64,000 nucleotides of DNA, from positions 36,603 through 100,602 of the forward strand of contig JADLFX010000014.1 of NCBI GenBank assembly GCA_020849665.1. The letters are read 5' to 3'. The stretch is from Planctomycetota bacterium (GTDB lineage Bacteria > Planctomycetota > UBA1135 > UBA2386). Shown piece by piece: positions 8,388 through 17,317 of the stretch (within the stretch, counting starts at the first letter, position 1; each line of letters begins with the position of its first letter). The position numbers and the translations under genes were made by a program. The notes under the pieces were generated by a model. The model did not search any database. It saw only the letters and a list, made by a program, of their open reading frames with translations, and was not told the DNA's origin.

Positions 8388-9482
8388 TCAGCGGCCGCCG
8401 TTCCAGAAGTAGAGGAGCTTCGGGCCGCTGGTGGTGCGCAGCAGGGTGGCCGCGACCTCGTCCAACGTGCGCGGTGCGCGCGCCTGCGCACCCGTGAACA
8501 GATCGAAGAGCGAGGGCAGGCGCCGGTGTTCCACCACCGAGGCCTTGTCCACGCCGAGGCGCTCGCGCAGGAGGCGCTGCACCTCCTCCTCGTTGCCGAG
8601 GCGGTCCACGAGGCCGGCCTCCTTGGCCTGGCTCCCGGTGTAGATCCGCCCGTCGGCGAGCCGGTAGACCCTCTCGCGGTCGAGTCCGCGACCCCGGGCG
8701 ACCACGTCCACGAAGCGTTCGTACATCTCGTCCACGATGCCGGTGAGGATGCGCCGCTCCTCGTCCCGCATCGGCCGCATCGGCGAGAGGATGTCCTTGT
8801 AGGGCGTGCGCGCGCTGATCACGTCGTTCGAGGCGACGCCGACCTTGCGCGCCGCCTCGGCGAAGTTCCAGCCGCTGAGGATCACGCCGATCGAACCCGT
8901 GATGGTCGTGGGGCGGGCCACGATCGTGTCGCAGGCGGCAGCCACGTAGTAGCCGCCGGACGCCGCCATGTCGCCGAAGTGCGCCACCACGGGGGTCTCC
9001 GGGTGCGCGGCGCGGAAGCGCGTGATGGCGTCGTGGATCTCGTCGGAGTCGGTCACCCCGCCGCCGGGCGAGTCGATCACGAAGAGCACCGCGCGGACGT
9101 TGCTGCCCGGCCGCCCCGCCATCTCCAGGGCCTTGCGGACGCGCGACACGCTGTGGCCCGGTGCGCCCATCAGCGGCGAGGCTGCCTCGGAGATCGCGCC
9201 CTCGATCGGGATCCGCAGGATGCGGGTGCTCGCGCCGGCATCGCCTGCCACGTGCACCACCTGGTACATCGCGCTGTCGTCGAAGCCGCCGGTGAGGCCG
9301 CTGGCCGCCGAGCCGACCGCGACGAGCAGGAGGAGGACGTTCAGCCCCCCCGAAACGAAGAGCAGCAGGGTGAGGAAGATCGCGACGTAGAACGAGACCG
9401 GGCGTCCTTCGCGCGGCTGCGGCTGGTACGGCGGGGCGGGCGGGGGGAACCCGGCGGGCTCGTAGGGGGGCGTGGCTCCCAT
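8388..9482 (-). CDS. sppA: Signal peptide peptidase SppA, S49 family
   Basis: 364 aa, similar to the short (Bacillus-type) SppA. A Pro-rich cytoplasmic N-terminus precedes one membrane helix (about 31-56). The S49 core has the nucleophile Ser175 in AASGGYY and the general base Lys229 in TPYKDILSP, so the Ser/Lys dyad is intact. SppA cleaves remnant signal peptides and other membrane-embedded segments. The ATG lies 1 bp after the stop of the upstream acyl-CoA dehydrogenase gene, with GGAGG inside that gene's end acting as ribosome site, so translation is coupled. The open frame continues upstream of this ATG but is shadow sequence. Confidence 0.92.
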   Translation of the reverse strand: MGATPPYEPAGFPPPAPPYQPQPREGRPVSFYVAIFLTLLLFVSGGLNVLLLLVAVGSAASGLTGGFDDSAMYQVVHVAGDAGASTRILRIPIEGAISEAASPLMGAPGHSVSRVRKALEMAGRPGSNVRAVLFVIDSPGGGVTDSDEIHDAITRFRAAHPETPVVAHFGDMAASGGYYVAAACDTIVARPTTITGSIGVILSGWNFAEAARKVGVASNDVISARTPYKDILSPMRPMRDEERRILTGIVDEMYERFVDVVARGRGLDRERVYRLADGRIYTGSQAKEAGLVDRLGNEEEVQRLLRERLGVDKASVVEHRRLPSLFDLFTGAQARAPRTLDEVAATLLRTTSGPKLLYFWNGGR

Positions 9483-9483
9483 C

Positions 9484-10668
9484 TCAGCCTCCCAGAACCC
9501 CGCGCGCGACGACCAGCCGCTGGATGTCGGTGGCGCCCTCGTAGATCTCGGTGATCCGCGCGTCGCGCAGGAACCGCTCGGCGGCGCCGCTGGCCCCGGC
9601 GGGGCCGAGGATCGCCACCGCGCTGCGCGCGGCCCGATTGCAGAGGCGGCTCGCCGCGAGCTTGGCCATGGCCGCCTCCTTGGAACAGCGCACGCCGCGG
9701 TCGCGGAGCACCGCCGCACGCCAGGTGAGGAAGCGGGCGGCGTCCAGGTCGGCGGCGAGATCCGCCAGCTGGTACTGCGCCGCCTGCGAGCCGCCGCTGG
9801 ACCGGCCCTTGTCGTCGCGGATGGTCTCGAGATGGTCGCGGATGAGGTCGTGGCAGGCGCGGGCGATCCCCAGCGACTGCGACGCGATCCCCAGGCGCCC
9901 GCCGTCCAGCGTGTCGAGGGCGATGGCGAAGCCCTGGCCCTCCTGGCCCAGCAGGTTGGCGGCCGGGACCTGCACGTTGTCGAGCAGGATCTCGACGGTG
10001 GGCGAGGCGCGGATCCCGAGCTTGCGCTCCTTCTTGCCTACACCCACGCCCGGCCAGCCGCGCTCGACCAGGAACGCGGAGATGCCCTTGTTGCGGTCGG
10101 GACTGGTGCGGGCGAACACGATGAAGAGCGACGCTTCGCTGCCCGTGGTGATCCAGAGCTTGGGTCCGTTCAGCACCCAGGCGTCGCCGGCACGCTTCGC
10201 CTCGCAGCGCAAGGCCGCGACGTCGGAACCCGCGCCGGCCTCGGACAGGCAGTACGCGCCCAGCCATTCGCCGGTGATCAGGCGCGGGAAGTAGCGCCGC
10301 TTCTGCTCGTCGTTCCCCCACTTCGCCAGCGGGGAGCAGGCCAGCGAGTTGTGCACCGAGACGGTGACTCCGGTGGACGGGCACACCGCGTTGAGCTCCT
10401 CGAGCAGGACGCAGCTGGCCAGGTTGCCCAGCTCGGAGCCGCCGTGCTCCCTGGGCACGGTCACGCGCAGCAGGCCGAGCCCGGCGGCGCGGGCCACCGC
10501 CTCGCGCGGAAAGCGCGCCTCGGCGTCCAGCCCGGCCGCGATCGGCGCCAATTCGCGCTCGGCGAAGGCCCGGACCGTGGCCTGCAAGGCCTTCAGGTCC
10601 TCGGGCAACTCGAAGTCGGCGACCCGGGCGCCCGTCGGGGCGCCCGGGGTCTTGGAAGGGTTGGTCAT
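9484..10668 (-). CDS. Short-chain (butyryl-type) acyl-CoA dehydrogenase
   Basis: 394 aa, full length. Recognisable are [10 protein letters not shown] (FAD/substrate loop), [14 protein letters not shown], and [12 protein letters not shown] with catalytic Glu377. The enzyme makes the 2,3-double bond in a short acyl-CoA with FAD and ETF. It is 28 bp downstream of the 3-hydroxyacyl-CoA dehydrogenase gene, and together with the thiolase they cover three of the four beta-oxidation or butanoate steps; no enoyl-CoA hydratase is in the window. ATG 10668 is chosen because the family similarity starts about 18 residues later; an upstream in-frame Met at 10800 would overlap the dehydrogenase gene. Confidence 0.9.
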   Translation of the reverse strand: MTNPSKTPGAPTGARVADFELPEDLKALQATVRAFAERELAPIAAGLDAEARFPREAVARAAGLGLLRVTVPREHGGSELGNLASCVLLEELNAVCPSTGVTVSVHNSLACSPLAKWGNDEQKRRYFPRLITGEWLGAYCLSEAGAGSDVAALRCEAKRAGDAWVLNGPKLWITTGSEASLFIVFARTSPDRNKGISAFLVERGWPGVGVGKKERKLGIRASPTVEILLDNVQVPAANLLGQEGQGFAIALDTLDGGRLGIASQSLGIARACHDLIRDHLETIRDDKGRSSGGSQAAQYQLADLAADLDAARFLTWRAAVLRDRGVRCSKEAAMAKLAASRLCNRAARSAVAILGPAGASGAAERFLRDARITEIYEGATDIQRLVVARGVLGG

Positions 10669-10696
10669 GCGCGTGCGGAGGGTGCGGGCGCGGCGT

Positions 10697-11557
10697 TCAG
10701 GCCTTGGCGTAGTCGTAGAAGCCCTTGCCGGTCTTCCGGCCGAGATGGCCGGCGGCCACCATGCGCCGGAGCAGGGGGCAGGCACGGTACTTGTCGTCAC
10801 CCAGCCCGTCCTTCAGCACGTCGAGGATGTTCACGACCACGTCCAACCCGATCAGGTCCGCCAGGGTGAGGGGTCCCATCGGGTGGTTCATGCCGAGCTT
10901 CATGATCTCGTCGATGCCTTCCCTGGTGCTCACGCCCTCCAGGAGGCAGTACGCGGCCTCGTTGATCATCGGCATGAGCACGCGGTTGGACACGAAGCCG
11001 GGGTAGTCCTGGGCCTCGACCGGCGTCTTGCCCATGGCCTTGGCGCACTCCATGGTCCAACGCGTCGTCGCCTCGGAGGTGTCCTGGCCGCGCACCACCT
11101 CGACCAGGGCCATCATCGGCACGGGGTTCATGAAGTGCATCCCGATCACCCGGTCGGCGCGCCGCGTGGCAGCGCCCAGGACCGTGAGCGAGATCGACGA
11201 GGTGTTGCTGGCGAGGATCGTCTCGTTCGGGGTGAGGCCATCCAGGGTGCGGAACACCTGCTTCTTCACCTCGAGGTTCTCGGTGACCGCCTCCACCACC
11301 AGCTGGGTCCTGGCGACCGAGTCCATCGCCGTGCTGGGCGTGATGCGCGCCAGGATCTCCCTGGCCTGCGACTCGGTCAGCTTCTCCTTCTTGACGAAGC
11401 GTGCGAGGCTCTGCTGCACCGCATTGATGCCGCGCTGCACGAACTCGTCCTTGACGTCGATCAGCAGCGTCGGCACTCCGACCATGGCGAACGACTGGGC
11501 GATGCCGTTGCCCATGGTGCCTGCGCCGATCACGGCGACCATCTTGGGAAGGCTCAT
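10697..11557 (-). CDS. hbd: 3-hydroxybutyryl-CoA / 3-hydroxyacyl-CoA dehydrogenase
   Basis: 286 aa. The Rossmann start [15 protein letters not shown] (GxGxxG at 11-16), SNTSSISLT, and the catalytic pair His141 (GMHFMNP) with Glu153 are all present. The C-terminal dimer domain carries DYPGFVSNR and [12 protein letters not shown]. It interconverts 3-hydroxyacyl-CoA and acetoacetyl-type 3-ketoacyl-CoA with NAD(P). Its ATG overlaps the thiolase stop by 4 bp (ATGA), which couples it to the thiolase, the enzyme that uses or makes its ketoacyl product. Confidence 0.94.
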   Translation of the reverse strand: MSLPKMVAVIGAGTMGNGIAQSFAMVGVPTLLIDVKDEFVQRGINAVQQSLARFVKKEKLTESQAREILARITPSTAMDSVARTQLVVEAVTENLEVKKQVFRTLDGLTPNETILASNTSSISLTVLGAATRRADRVIGMHFMNPVPMMALVEVVRGQDTSEATTRWTMECAKAMGKTPVEAQDYPGFVSNRVLMPMINEAAYCLLEGVSTREGIDEIMKLGMNHPMGPLTLADLIGLDVVVNILDVLKDGLGDDKYRACPLLRRMVAAGHLGRKTGKGFYDYAKA

Positions 11558-12741
11558 GCGATCCTCTCCACGGCCAGGGCGACGGCGTTGCCTCCGCCGA
11601 GACAGAGGCCGGCGATGCCGCGGGACTTGCCGCGGTCGGCCAGCGCGTGCAGCAGCGTGACCAGCAGCCGCGCGCCCGAGCACCCGATCGGGTGGCCGAG
11701 CGCCACCGCGCCGCCATGCACGTTCACGCGCGCGGCGTCCAGCTCGAGGGTGCGGGTGAGCGCCACGGCCTGCGCGGAGAACGCCTCGTTCAGTTCCACG
11801 AGGTCGAAGTCCCTGGGTTTGCAGCGCAGCTGCGCGCAGACCTTCTGCACCGCGATCTCGGGCGCCATCATCACCCACTCCGGGGCGAGTCCTCCGGTGG
11901 CGTAGCCGAGGATGCGCGCGATGGGGGTCACCCCGTGTGCGCGTGCGAACTCCTCGTCCATCACCACCAGCGCGGCGGCGCCGTCGCTGATCTGCGAGGC
12001 GTTGCCGGCGGTGACGGTGCCCTTGTCCTTGACGAACGCGGGGCGCAGGCGCGCCAGCGCCTCGGCCGTCGTGTCGGCGCGGGGCCCCTCGTCCTTGTCG
12101 AAGCGGGTCACCTGCCCCTTGGGCCCGGCAACCTCCACCGCGAACACCTCCTTCTGGAACTTGCCCGCGGCCAGGGCGGCGACCGCGCGGCGGTGGCTCT
12201 CCGCGGCGAAGCGATCCTGGTCCTCACGGCTGACGCCGTACTTCTCGGCGACCAGCTCGGCGGTGTTGCCCATGTGGAAGTCCCGGTAGGCGTCCCAGAG
12301 GCCGTCCGCGATCATGCCGTCCAGCACCTGGGCGTGGCCGAGGCGATGCCCGGCCCGGGCCTGCGGCAGGTAGTAGGGCGCGTTGGTCATGGACTCCATG
12401 CCGCCCGCGACGAGGCACTTCGCGTCGCCGGCCTTGATCGCCTGGGCGGCGAGCATCACGGACTTCAGCCCGCTGCCGCACACCTTGTTCACGGTGAACG
12501 CACCCACCGCGTCCGGGATGCCCGCGCCGCGCAGCGCCTGCCGGGCGGGGTTCTGACCGAGTCCGGCAGTGAGCACGCAGCCCAGGATCACCTCCTCCAC
12601 CGCGTCCTTGGGGAGGTGGGCGCGGTTCAGCGCCTCGCCAACCGCCAGCGCGCCGAGCCGGGGGGCGGGGAAGGACGCCAATGCGCCCTGGAACTTGCCG
12701 ATGGCGGTCCGGCACGCGGAGACGAGAACGGGTCTGCCCAT
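11554..12741 (-). CDS. Acetyl-CoA C-acetyltransferase (thiolase)
   Basis: 395 aa. Catalytic residues are in place: Cys88 ([10 protein letters not shown]), His350 ([10 protein letters not shown]) and Cys380 (CLGGGNA). It condenses two acetyl-CoA or cleaves acetoacetyl-CoA; direction cannot be told. The start ATG has AGAGGTG about 5 bp upstream. It is first in the leftward run thiolase, hydroxyacyl-CoA dehydrogenase, acyl-CoA dehydrogenase, sppA, acyl-CoA dehydrogenase, NYN protein. The promoter must lie in the 233-bp gap up to the endonuclease III gene, where I see no clear boxes. Confidence 0.94.
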   Translation of the reverse strand: MGRPVLVSACRTAIGKFQGALASFPAPRLGALAVGEALNRAHLPKDAVEEVILGCVLTAGLGQNPARQALRGAGIPDAVGAFTVNKVCGSGLKSVMLAAQAIKAGDAKCLVAGGMESMTNAPYYLPQARAGHRLGHAQVLDGMIADGLWDAYRDFHMGNTAELVAEKYGVSREDQDRFAAESHRRAVAALAAGKFQKEVFAVEVAGPKGQVTRFDKDEGPRADTTAEALARLRPAFVKDKGTVTAGNASQISDGAAALVVMDEEFARAHGVTPIARILGYATGGLAPEWVMMAPEIAVQKVCAQLRCKPRDFDLVELNEAFSAQAVALTRTLELDAARVNVHGGAVALGHPIGCSGARLLVTLLHALADRGKSRGIAGLCLGGGNAVALAVERIA

Positions 12742-12974
12742 GGTGCACCTCTGCCGGGGCTGCGCGGGGGGATTACCGCAATGCGTGCGGTCGGGCGAGG
12801 ATAGGTCGCCCTTGGAGGGAGTCAACGGCGGTCTCCGGCGGCTCTTTCCTGCACCTGGGCCGGGAGTCGCCGGCGGCTCGGGGCGGGAACCGGCGCGCTG
12901 CGGGAGCCTTCCGGGCAGGGTCCAGGACCGTTCGCCGCGAGCCGCGGGGCCGAGGGAGGGCCGGACGCGACGCC

Positions 12975-13649
12975 CTAGCGCCCGGCTCGGGTCGCGGTAT
13001 GGACGGCGGAGGGGCAGTGGGCGGCCAGGACGCAGCGCTCGCACGCGGGTTTGCGCGCGGCACAGACCTTACGGCCGTGCCAGATCAGGGCGTGGGAGAA
13101 CCAGATCCAGTCCTCCCGCGGGATCCGCTCCATCAGGTCGCGCTCGATCTTGACCGGGTCGCCGTGCCGGGTGAGGCCGAGGCGCCGCGCCAGCCGGGCG
13201 ACGTGGGTGTCGACCACCACGCCCTCGGCGCGTCCGAACGCCGTGCCCAGGACCACGTTCGCGGTCTTGCGAGCCACGCCCGGCAGCTCGAGCAGGTCCT
13301 CCATCCGGTCCGGCACGCGCCCCGCGAACCGGGTCACCAGCGTGCGCGCGGCGCCCTGGATGTTCTTCGCCTTGTTGCGGAAGAACCCCGTCGAGCGGAT
13401 CTCCTGCTCGAGGAGCGGCAGCGGCACCTCGGCCAGAGCCTCCGGCGTCCCCCACCTGGCGAAGAGTCCGGGCGTGACCAGGTTGACGCGTTCGTCGGTG
13501 CACTGCGCCGAGAGGATGGTCGCCACCAGGAGCTGGAACGCATCCCGGTGCACGAGCGCGCAACGCGGCTCGGGGTGCTCCTTGCGCAGTCCACGCAGGA
13601 TCGCGGCGAGGCGGCGGCGCTCCGCCGCGGGATCGGCACGTCGGACCAC
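12975..13649 (-). CDS. nth: Endonuclease III (DNA glycosylase/AP lyase)
   Basis: 224 aa. The helix-hairpin-helix [14 protein letters not shown] has the Schiff-base Lys128, and VVDTHV has the catalytic Asp147. The [4Fe-4S] loop is complete with Cys196, 203, 206 and 212 (C-X6-C-X2-C-X5-C). It removes oxidised pyrimidines and nicks the abasic site. It stands alone, diverging from the ZIP-like transporter gene. Confidence 0.96.
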   Translation of the reverse strand: MVRRADPAAERRRLAAILRGLRKEHPEPRCALVHRDAFQLLVATILSAQCTDERVNLVTPGLFARWGTPEALAEVPLPLLEQEIRSTGFFRNKAKNIQGAARTLVTRFAGRVPDRMEDLLELPGVARKTANVVLGTAFGRAEGVVVDTHVARLARRLGLTRHGDPVKIERDLMERIPREDWIWFSHALIWHGRKVCAARKPACERCVLAAHCPSAVHTATRAGR

Positions 13650-13723
13650 GCGGGAGGCTTACGGCGCCAGGCTCGGCGGCGCAACTCTTGCCACTCGATT
13701 GCAGGACTCCTACGCTCCGCCCG

Positions 13724-14494
13724 ATGGTCGCGGCGCAAGGCACGATCCTGCTCGTGGCGAGCCTGGCCGGCATCGGGCTGGTGCCGTTCCTGCGGCGCCG
13801 GCCGCATCTCCTGGCCGCGGGCACGGCGTTCGCAGCCGGCATCCTCCTGCCGGCGATCTTCATCCACATGCTGCCCGAGGCCATGGCCCGCAGCGAGTTG
13901 GCCAGCGTGCTCTTCGTGCTCGGCTTCGTCGGGATGCTGCTGCTCAGCCAGCACGTGCTCAAGACCGACCCGTGTTGCGACCACGAGCACGCGCAGCACG
14001 CCGGCCTGCCGAGCTACGTGGCGCTGGCCCTCTGCTCGGTGAACGACGGCCTGATCATGGGCGCAGACGTGGAGTGCGGCTTCGCGTCGACCACGCTCTG
14101 GGCGATGGTCCTGCACAAGGTCTCGTCCTCGTTCGCGCTGGTGATGCTGCTGGCCAGTTTCGGCTACCAGGTGCACCGCCTCGCCGGGGTGCTGGCCCTG
14201 GTGGCGTTCGCGGCGATCACGCCGGCCACCCTGGTGTTGGCCACGCAGGTGGAGGCGATCCTGCCCTACACCGCCATCCTGCAGGCACTGGCCAGCGGCG
14301 CGATGCTCTACGCGATCGCCGAGACCATGCTGCCACGCATGGAACACGCGGCGCGCGATCGCGGATCGGCAGCGCTTCCGGCCTTCCTCATCGCCGTGCT
14401 GCTCAGCATCGCGATCGAGAAGCTGGGCCACCAGCACGAGCACCCCGGACACGTGCACGCCGATCAGGGCAACCAGGCGGAACCGCGCCGCTAG
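13724..14494 (+). CDS. ZIP-family metal transporter homologue with altered metal-site residues
   Basis: 256 aa and about eight hydrophobic helices, as in ZIP proteins. The TM4 signature usually read as H-S/N-x-x-D/E-G appears here as CSVNDG near residue 105, and the TM5 H-K-x-P-E-G-F motif appears as HKVSSSF near residue 132. Thus the first His and the TM5 Glu/Pro are missing while TM5 His and TM4 Asp remain. A His-rich loop (CCDHEHAQH, about 84-92) and a His-rich C-terminal tail (HQHEHPGHVH) suggest it still deals with divalent metal. Function may be transport with a changed selectivity, or sensing. An in-frame ATG at 13688 is a possible earlier start. Confidence 0.75.
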   Translation: MVAAQGTILLVASLAGIGLVPFLRRRPHLLAAGTAFAAGILLPAIFIHMLPEAMARSELASVLFVLGFVGMLLLSQHVLKTDPCCDHEHAQHAGLPSYVALALCSVNDGLIMGADVECGFASTTLWAMVLHKVSSSFALVMLLASFGYQVHRLAGVLALVAFAAITPATLVLATQVEAILPYTAILQALASGAMLYAIAETMLPRMEHAARDRGSAALPAFLIAVLLSIAIEKLGHQHEHPGHVHADQGNQAEPRR

Positions 14495-14497
14495 GCC

Positions 14498-14511
14498 GGG
14501 CCCCGAGGCCC
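14498..14511. terminator. Small hairpin between ZIP-like gene and tRNA-Ala
   Basis: GGGCC, loop CCGA, GGCCC in the convergent 40-bp gap. It is short and has no T tract, so the call rests on position. Confidence 0.28.
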
Positions 14512-14534
14512 CTCCGCGGGGAGCTGCGGGGTGA

Positions 14535-14610
14535 TGGTGGAGACGAAGGGACTCGAACCCTCAACCTCAGCAATGCGAGCGCTGCGCTCTACCAATTGAG
14601 CTACGTCCCC
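14535..14610 (-). tRNA. tRNA-Ala, anticodon CGC
   Basis: A 76-nt cloverleaf with encoded CCA. The acceptor is GGGGACG/CGTCTCC with the G3-U70 pair that identifies tRNA-Ala, and discriminator A73. The D arm is GCTC-AATTGGTA-GAGC. The anticodon stem is CAGCG/TGCTG with loop CTCGCAT, giving anticodon CGC for GCG codons. The T arm is GAGGG-TTCGAGT-CCCTT. A dedicated CGC tRNA suits a GC-rich genome. Confidence 0.97.
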
Positions 14611-14881
14611 ACGCAGGGCGTGAAGGGCCGGGGAGACTAGCGAGGGTCCCAGGGGAAGGGAAGGGGGCGCTACACCCCTTCGCACCGGCCTCGCGCAGGG
14701 GGTCGGAAGGCCCCACGCGTGGCCGGGAGCCGCGCGCGGATGCGGCCGCGGGCGCTCCGCGCCACGTCCCGATCCGGGACTGGGACCGCGGGTCTTGGCG
14801 CGGGCAAAAGATCGATCGCCCTTCCTTCCGATGAAGCTGTGCGGTGGGGCTTTCCCACCTGGACCGGGACGGAGCGCCAAC

Positions 14882-15844
14882 GTGACGATGGAGAGCTACA
14901 CGATCCAAGAGGCCGCCAGGCTCCTGGGAGTCGGGGAGGATCAGGTCCGGCACACGCTGCAGGATCTGGCCGCCAAGAACCCAACCCTGAGCGGCAAGGA
15001 ACCCCTGACCAAGGACACGGTGGAGGCGGTCCGCCAGGCACTACGCGGTGCCAAGCCCGCCCCCGCCGCAGGCAAGCAGGGCGCCACGGTGTTCTGCGTC
15101 ACGTCCGGCAAGGGCGGCGTGGGCAAGACCGCGTTCGCGGTCAACACCGCCGTGGAATTCGCGCGCCGCGGCTACCGCACGATCGTCGTCGACGCCGACC
15201 TGGGGCTGGCCAACGCACACATCCTCGGCGGCGTGAAGCCAGCCAAGACGCTTTCCGACCTCCTCGACAAGAAGGCCGAGCTGCACGAGATCATCGTGGA
15301 CGGCCCGGGTGGCGCGAAGTTCGTGTCCGGCGGCAGCGGCGTGGCCGAGATGGCCAACCTGGACGACGCAGGTCGGAAGCGGATCGTGGACGCGGTGCAG
15401 GCGCTGAAGCCGTACTGCGACATCGTCGTGATCGACACCGGCGCCGGCGTGTCCAAGGCGGTCACCGACTTCGTGGCGATCAGCGATCACACGATCGTGG
15501 TCACGACCAGCAACTTCGCGGCGATCGCCGATGCCTACGGCATCGTCAAGATCATGGTGCAGGAGGGCTACCGCCGCTCCATGCACCTGGTGGTGAACCG
15601 GGTCCGCTCGCCCGAGGAGGCCGAGCAGGTGTTCAAGAAGTTGAAGGGCTGCACCGAGCGATTCTTGAGCTTCGACCTCAACTGGCTCGGATTGCTGCCG
15701 GAAGATACCAGTGTGGAGGGGGCTGTGACGAAGCGCAGTCCCTTCTGCGAGTCGTTCCCCAACAGCGTCGCGACGCGCTACCTGAAGAAGGTGGTCACCT
15801 CGCTCGAGCGGTTCCTGCCGGTGCTCGCCGGCCGGACCGGTTGA
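14882..15844 (+). CDS. MinD/ParA-type ATPase, FlhG-like, with N-terminal HTH
   Basis: 320 aa from GTG 14882, which has GGAG 7 bp upstream; ATG 14888 is the alternative but is 13 bp from that site. A MerR-like helix-turn-helix lies at about residues 5-30 (YTIQEAARLLGVGEDQV). The ATPase domain begins with CVTSGKGGVGKTAFAVN (deviant Walker A) and has DADLGLANAHILGG and VVIDTGAG. The C-terminal half resembles FlhG/YlxH proteins (LLPEDTSVEGAV, RSPFCESFP). FlhG sets flagellar number and place, but no flagellar gene is nearby. It may instead position another polar structure or the chromosome. The HU-family gene follows 85 bp downstream. Confidence 0.85.
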   Translation: MTMESYTIQEAARLLGVGEDQVRHTLQDLAAKNPTLSGKEPLTKDTVEAVRQALRGAKPAPAAGKQGATVFCVTSGKGGVGKTAFAVNTAVEFARRGYRTIVVDADLGLANAHILGGVKPAKTLSDLLDKKAELHEIIVDGPGGAKFVSGGSGVAEMANLDDAGRKRIVDAVQALKPYCDIVVIDTGAGVSKAVTDFVAISDHTIVVTTSNFAAIADAYGIVKIMVQEGYRRSMHLVVNRVRSPEEAEQVFKKLKGCTERFLSFDLNWLGLLPEDTSVEGAVTKRSPFCESFPNSVATRYLKKVVTSLERFLPVLAGRTG

Positions 15845-15929
15845 GCCGGAGCGCGACGGCCAGCGGGGCAGCGATCGGGAGAGTCATCGGGAAACCGGGA
15901 ACGCAACACACAACGCAGGTGGTGTCACC

Positions 15930-16352
15930 GTGAAGCAGGAACACGATCGTCGGCTGGACTCCGCGCTCCTCGAGGGGAAGGGCGGGAAGATGAGCGAGAA
16001 GGACTTTCCGCAGGCCAACAAGGGCATCCTGGCGGAGAACGTGGCGGAGGAACTGAACGTCCCGCGCCGGACCGCGGCCCGCGTCCTCGACGCGGTGCTC
16101 GACTCCATCCGCGACCTGCTGCGCGCCCGTGGCCGCGTGGCGGTGAAGGGCTTCGGCACCTTCGAGCGCAAGATCCGCAAGGGTCGCGCCTACAAGCACC
16201 CGCTCTCGGGCAAGAGCATCGAGGTCGCCGACAAGGAGACCATCCTGTTCAAGCCCAGCGATCAGCTGATCGTCGAGACCCGCACGGGCGCGACGCCTCC
16301 GGCGCGCAAGCCGAGCGGCGGCCAGCCCGACGACATCCTGTTCCAGGGCTGA
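15930..16352 (+). CDS. HU/IHF-family nucleoid DNA-binding protein
   Basis: 140 aa, longer than the usual 90. The HU core spans about residues 32-120 with RVAVKGFGTFERKIRKGR, the beta-arm region entry, preceded by a helical dimer domain (AENVAEELNVPRRTAARVLDAVL). There are about 30 extra residues at the N-terminus and a Gly/Pro-rich tail. GTG 15930 has AGGTGG upstream; a shorter form could begin at ATG 15990 with GGGAAG. It bends DNA or binds IHF/HU-like sites. A strong hairpin terminator follows. Confidence 0.92.
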   Translation: MKQEHDRRLDSALLEGKGGKMSEKDFPQANKGILAENVAEELNVPRRTAARVLDAVLDSIRDLLRARGRVAVKGFGTFERKIRKGRAYKHPLSGKSIEVADKETILFKPSDQLIVETRTGATPPARKPSGGQPDDILFQG

Positions 16353-16370
16353 TCCGGACGGGAACTCGAT

Positions 16371-16403
16371 GACGGCCGGGCGAGCGCCCGGCCGTCGGCG
16401 TTT
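16371..16403 (+). terminator. Strong hairpin terminator after HU-family gene
   Basis: GACGGCCGGGC, loop GAGC, GCCCGGCCGTC: an 11-bp perfect stem beginning 18 bp after the HU stop, followed by GGCGTTTC. It overlaps the first possible ATG (16369) of the downstream gene, which argues for a later start there. Confidence 0.65.
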
Positions 16404-16452
16404 CGGGATCCTGCCCGCGCGAACGCTCCGCTATCGTCTCCGCCTTCCTGCC

Positions 16453-17304
16453 GTGGCCAGATCCCCCACCCCCCCGCCCTTCGTCGCCGCCTGCGTGCAG
16501 TTCGATGTGCACCGCGGCGAGGTCGAGCGCAACCTCGCCGCTGCCGAGGCCGGCCTGCGGGCCGCCGCGGCCGCCGGGGCGCGGCTGGCGGTGCTGCCCG
16601 AGGTGTGGACCACGTCGATCCAGGCGGCGTACGGCGCCGAGATCGTGCAGCGCAGCCTCGCCGCCGAGGCAAGGCTCCAGGAACTCTCGCGCACCCTTGG
16701 CATGGTGGTGGTGGGCGGCGGGATCGAGAGCGAGGAGGGCCGCATCTACAACGTGGCCCGCGTCGTGGCCGAGGGGCGGGTGCTGGGTACCGCGCGCAAG
16801 ATCCACCTCTTCTCCCCCAATGGCGAGGACAAGGTGTTCACCGCCGGCGAGCGGCCGCTCCTCGTGGAGACGCCCCTGGGCCGCATCGGGGTGGCCATCT
16901 GCTACGACCTGCGGTTCCCCGAACTGGTGCGCTGGTTCTTCGCTCAGCGCGCCGAGGTGCTCTGCGTCCCGGCGCAGTGGCCCGAGGCCCGCGCCGAGCA
17001 CTGGCTGGCACTCAGCCAGGCGCGCGCGATCGAGAACCAGCTCTTCCTCATGGCGTGCAACCGCACCGGACGCGAACCGTCCCTCAAGCGCCAGGCGGCA
17101 CTGCACTTCCCTGGCAACAGCCGGATCGTCGACCCGACCGGCGAGATCCTCGCACGCGGCAACGGCGAGGACGAGCCGGTCCTGGCGACCCTGGACCTGG
17201 CCCGCACGCGCATGATCCGGCGCCTGCTGCCGATCGAACGGGACCGGCGTCCCGAGGTCTATGAACGGATCTGGGGTCCCGGCTGGCGACCCCTGCGCGG
17301 CTGA
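16453..17304 (+). CDS. Carbon-nitrogen hydrolase, omega-amidase/NIT2-like
   Basis: 283 aa from GTG 16453. The Glu-Lys-Cys triad is complete: Glu50 (LPEVW), Lys116 (ARKIHLF) and Cys150 (AICYDLRFPE). The CYDLRFPE context and RKIHLFSPNGEDKVFTAG fit the omega-amidase (NIT2/YafV) branch, which clears alpha-ketoglutaramate or alpha-ketosuccinamate. The longer start at 16369 would place a terminator stem inside the coding region and add residues not seen in the family. It converges with the sigma-70 gene, leaving a 13-bp gap. Confidence 0.88.
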   Translation: MARSPTPPPFVAACVQFDVHRGEVERNLAAAEAGLRAAAAAGARLAVLPEVWTTSIQAAYGAEIVQRSLAAEARLQELSRTLGMVVVGGGIESEEGRIYNVARVVAEGRVLGTARKIHLFSPNGEDKVFTAGERPLLVETPLGRIGVAICYDLRFPELVRWFFAQRAEVLCVPAQWPEARAEHWLALSQARAIENQLFLMACNRTGREPSLKRQAALHFPGNSRIVDPTGEILARGNGEDEPVLATLDLARTRMIRRLLPIERDRRPEVYERIWGPGWRPLRG

Positions 17305-17317
17305 ACCGCCCCGCGGA

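Noticed and set aside
16369..16452. Upstream ATG start for the nitrilase-family gene
   Set aside because: The first codons would form the stem of a strong terminator for the HU-family gene and add residues not seen in the family; GTG 16453 is preferred.
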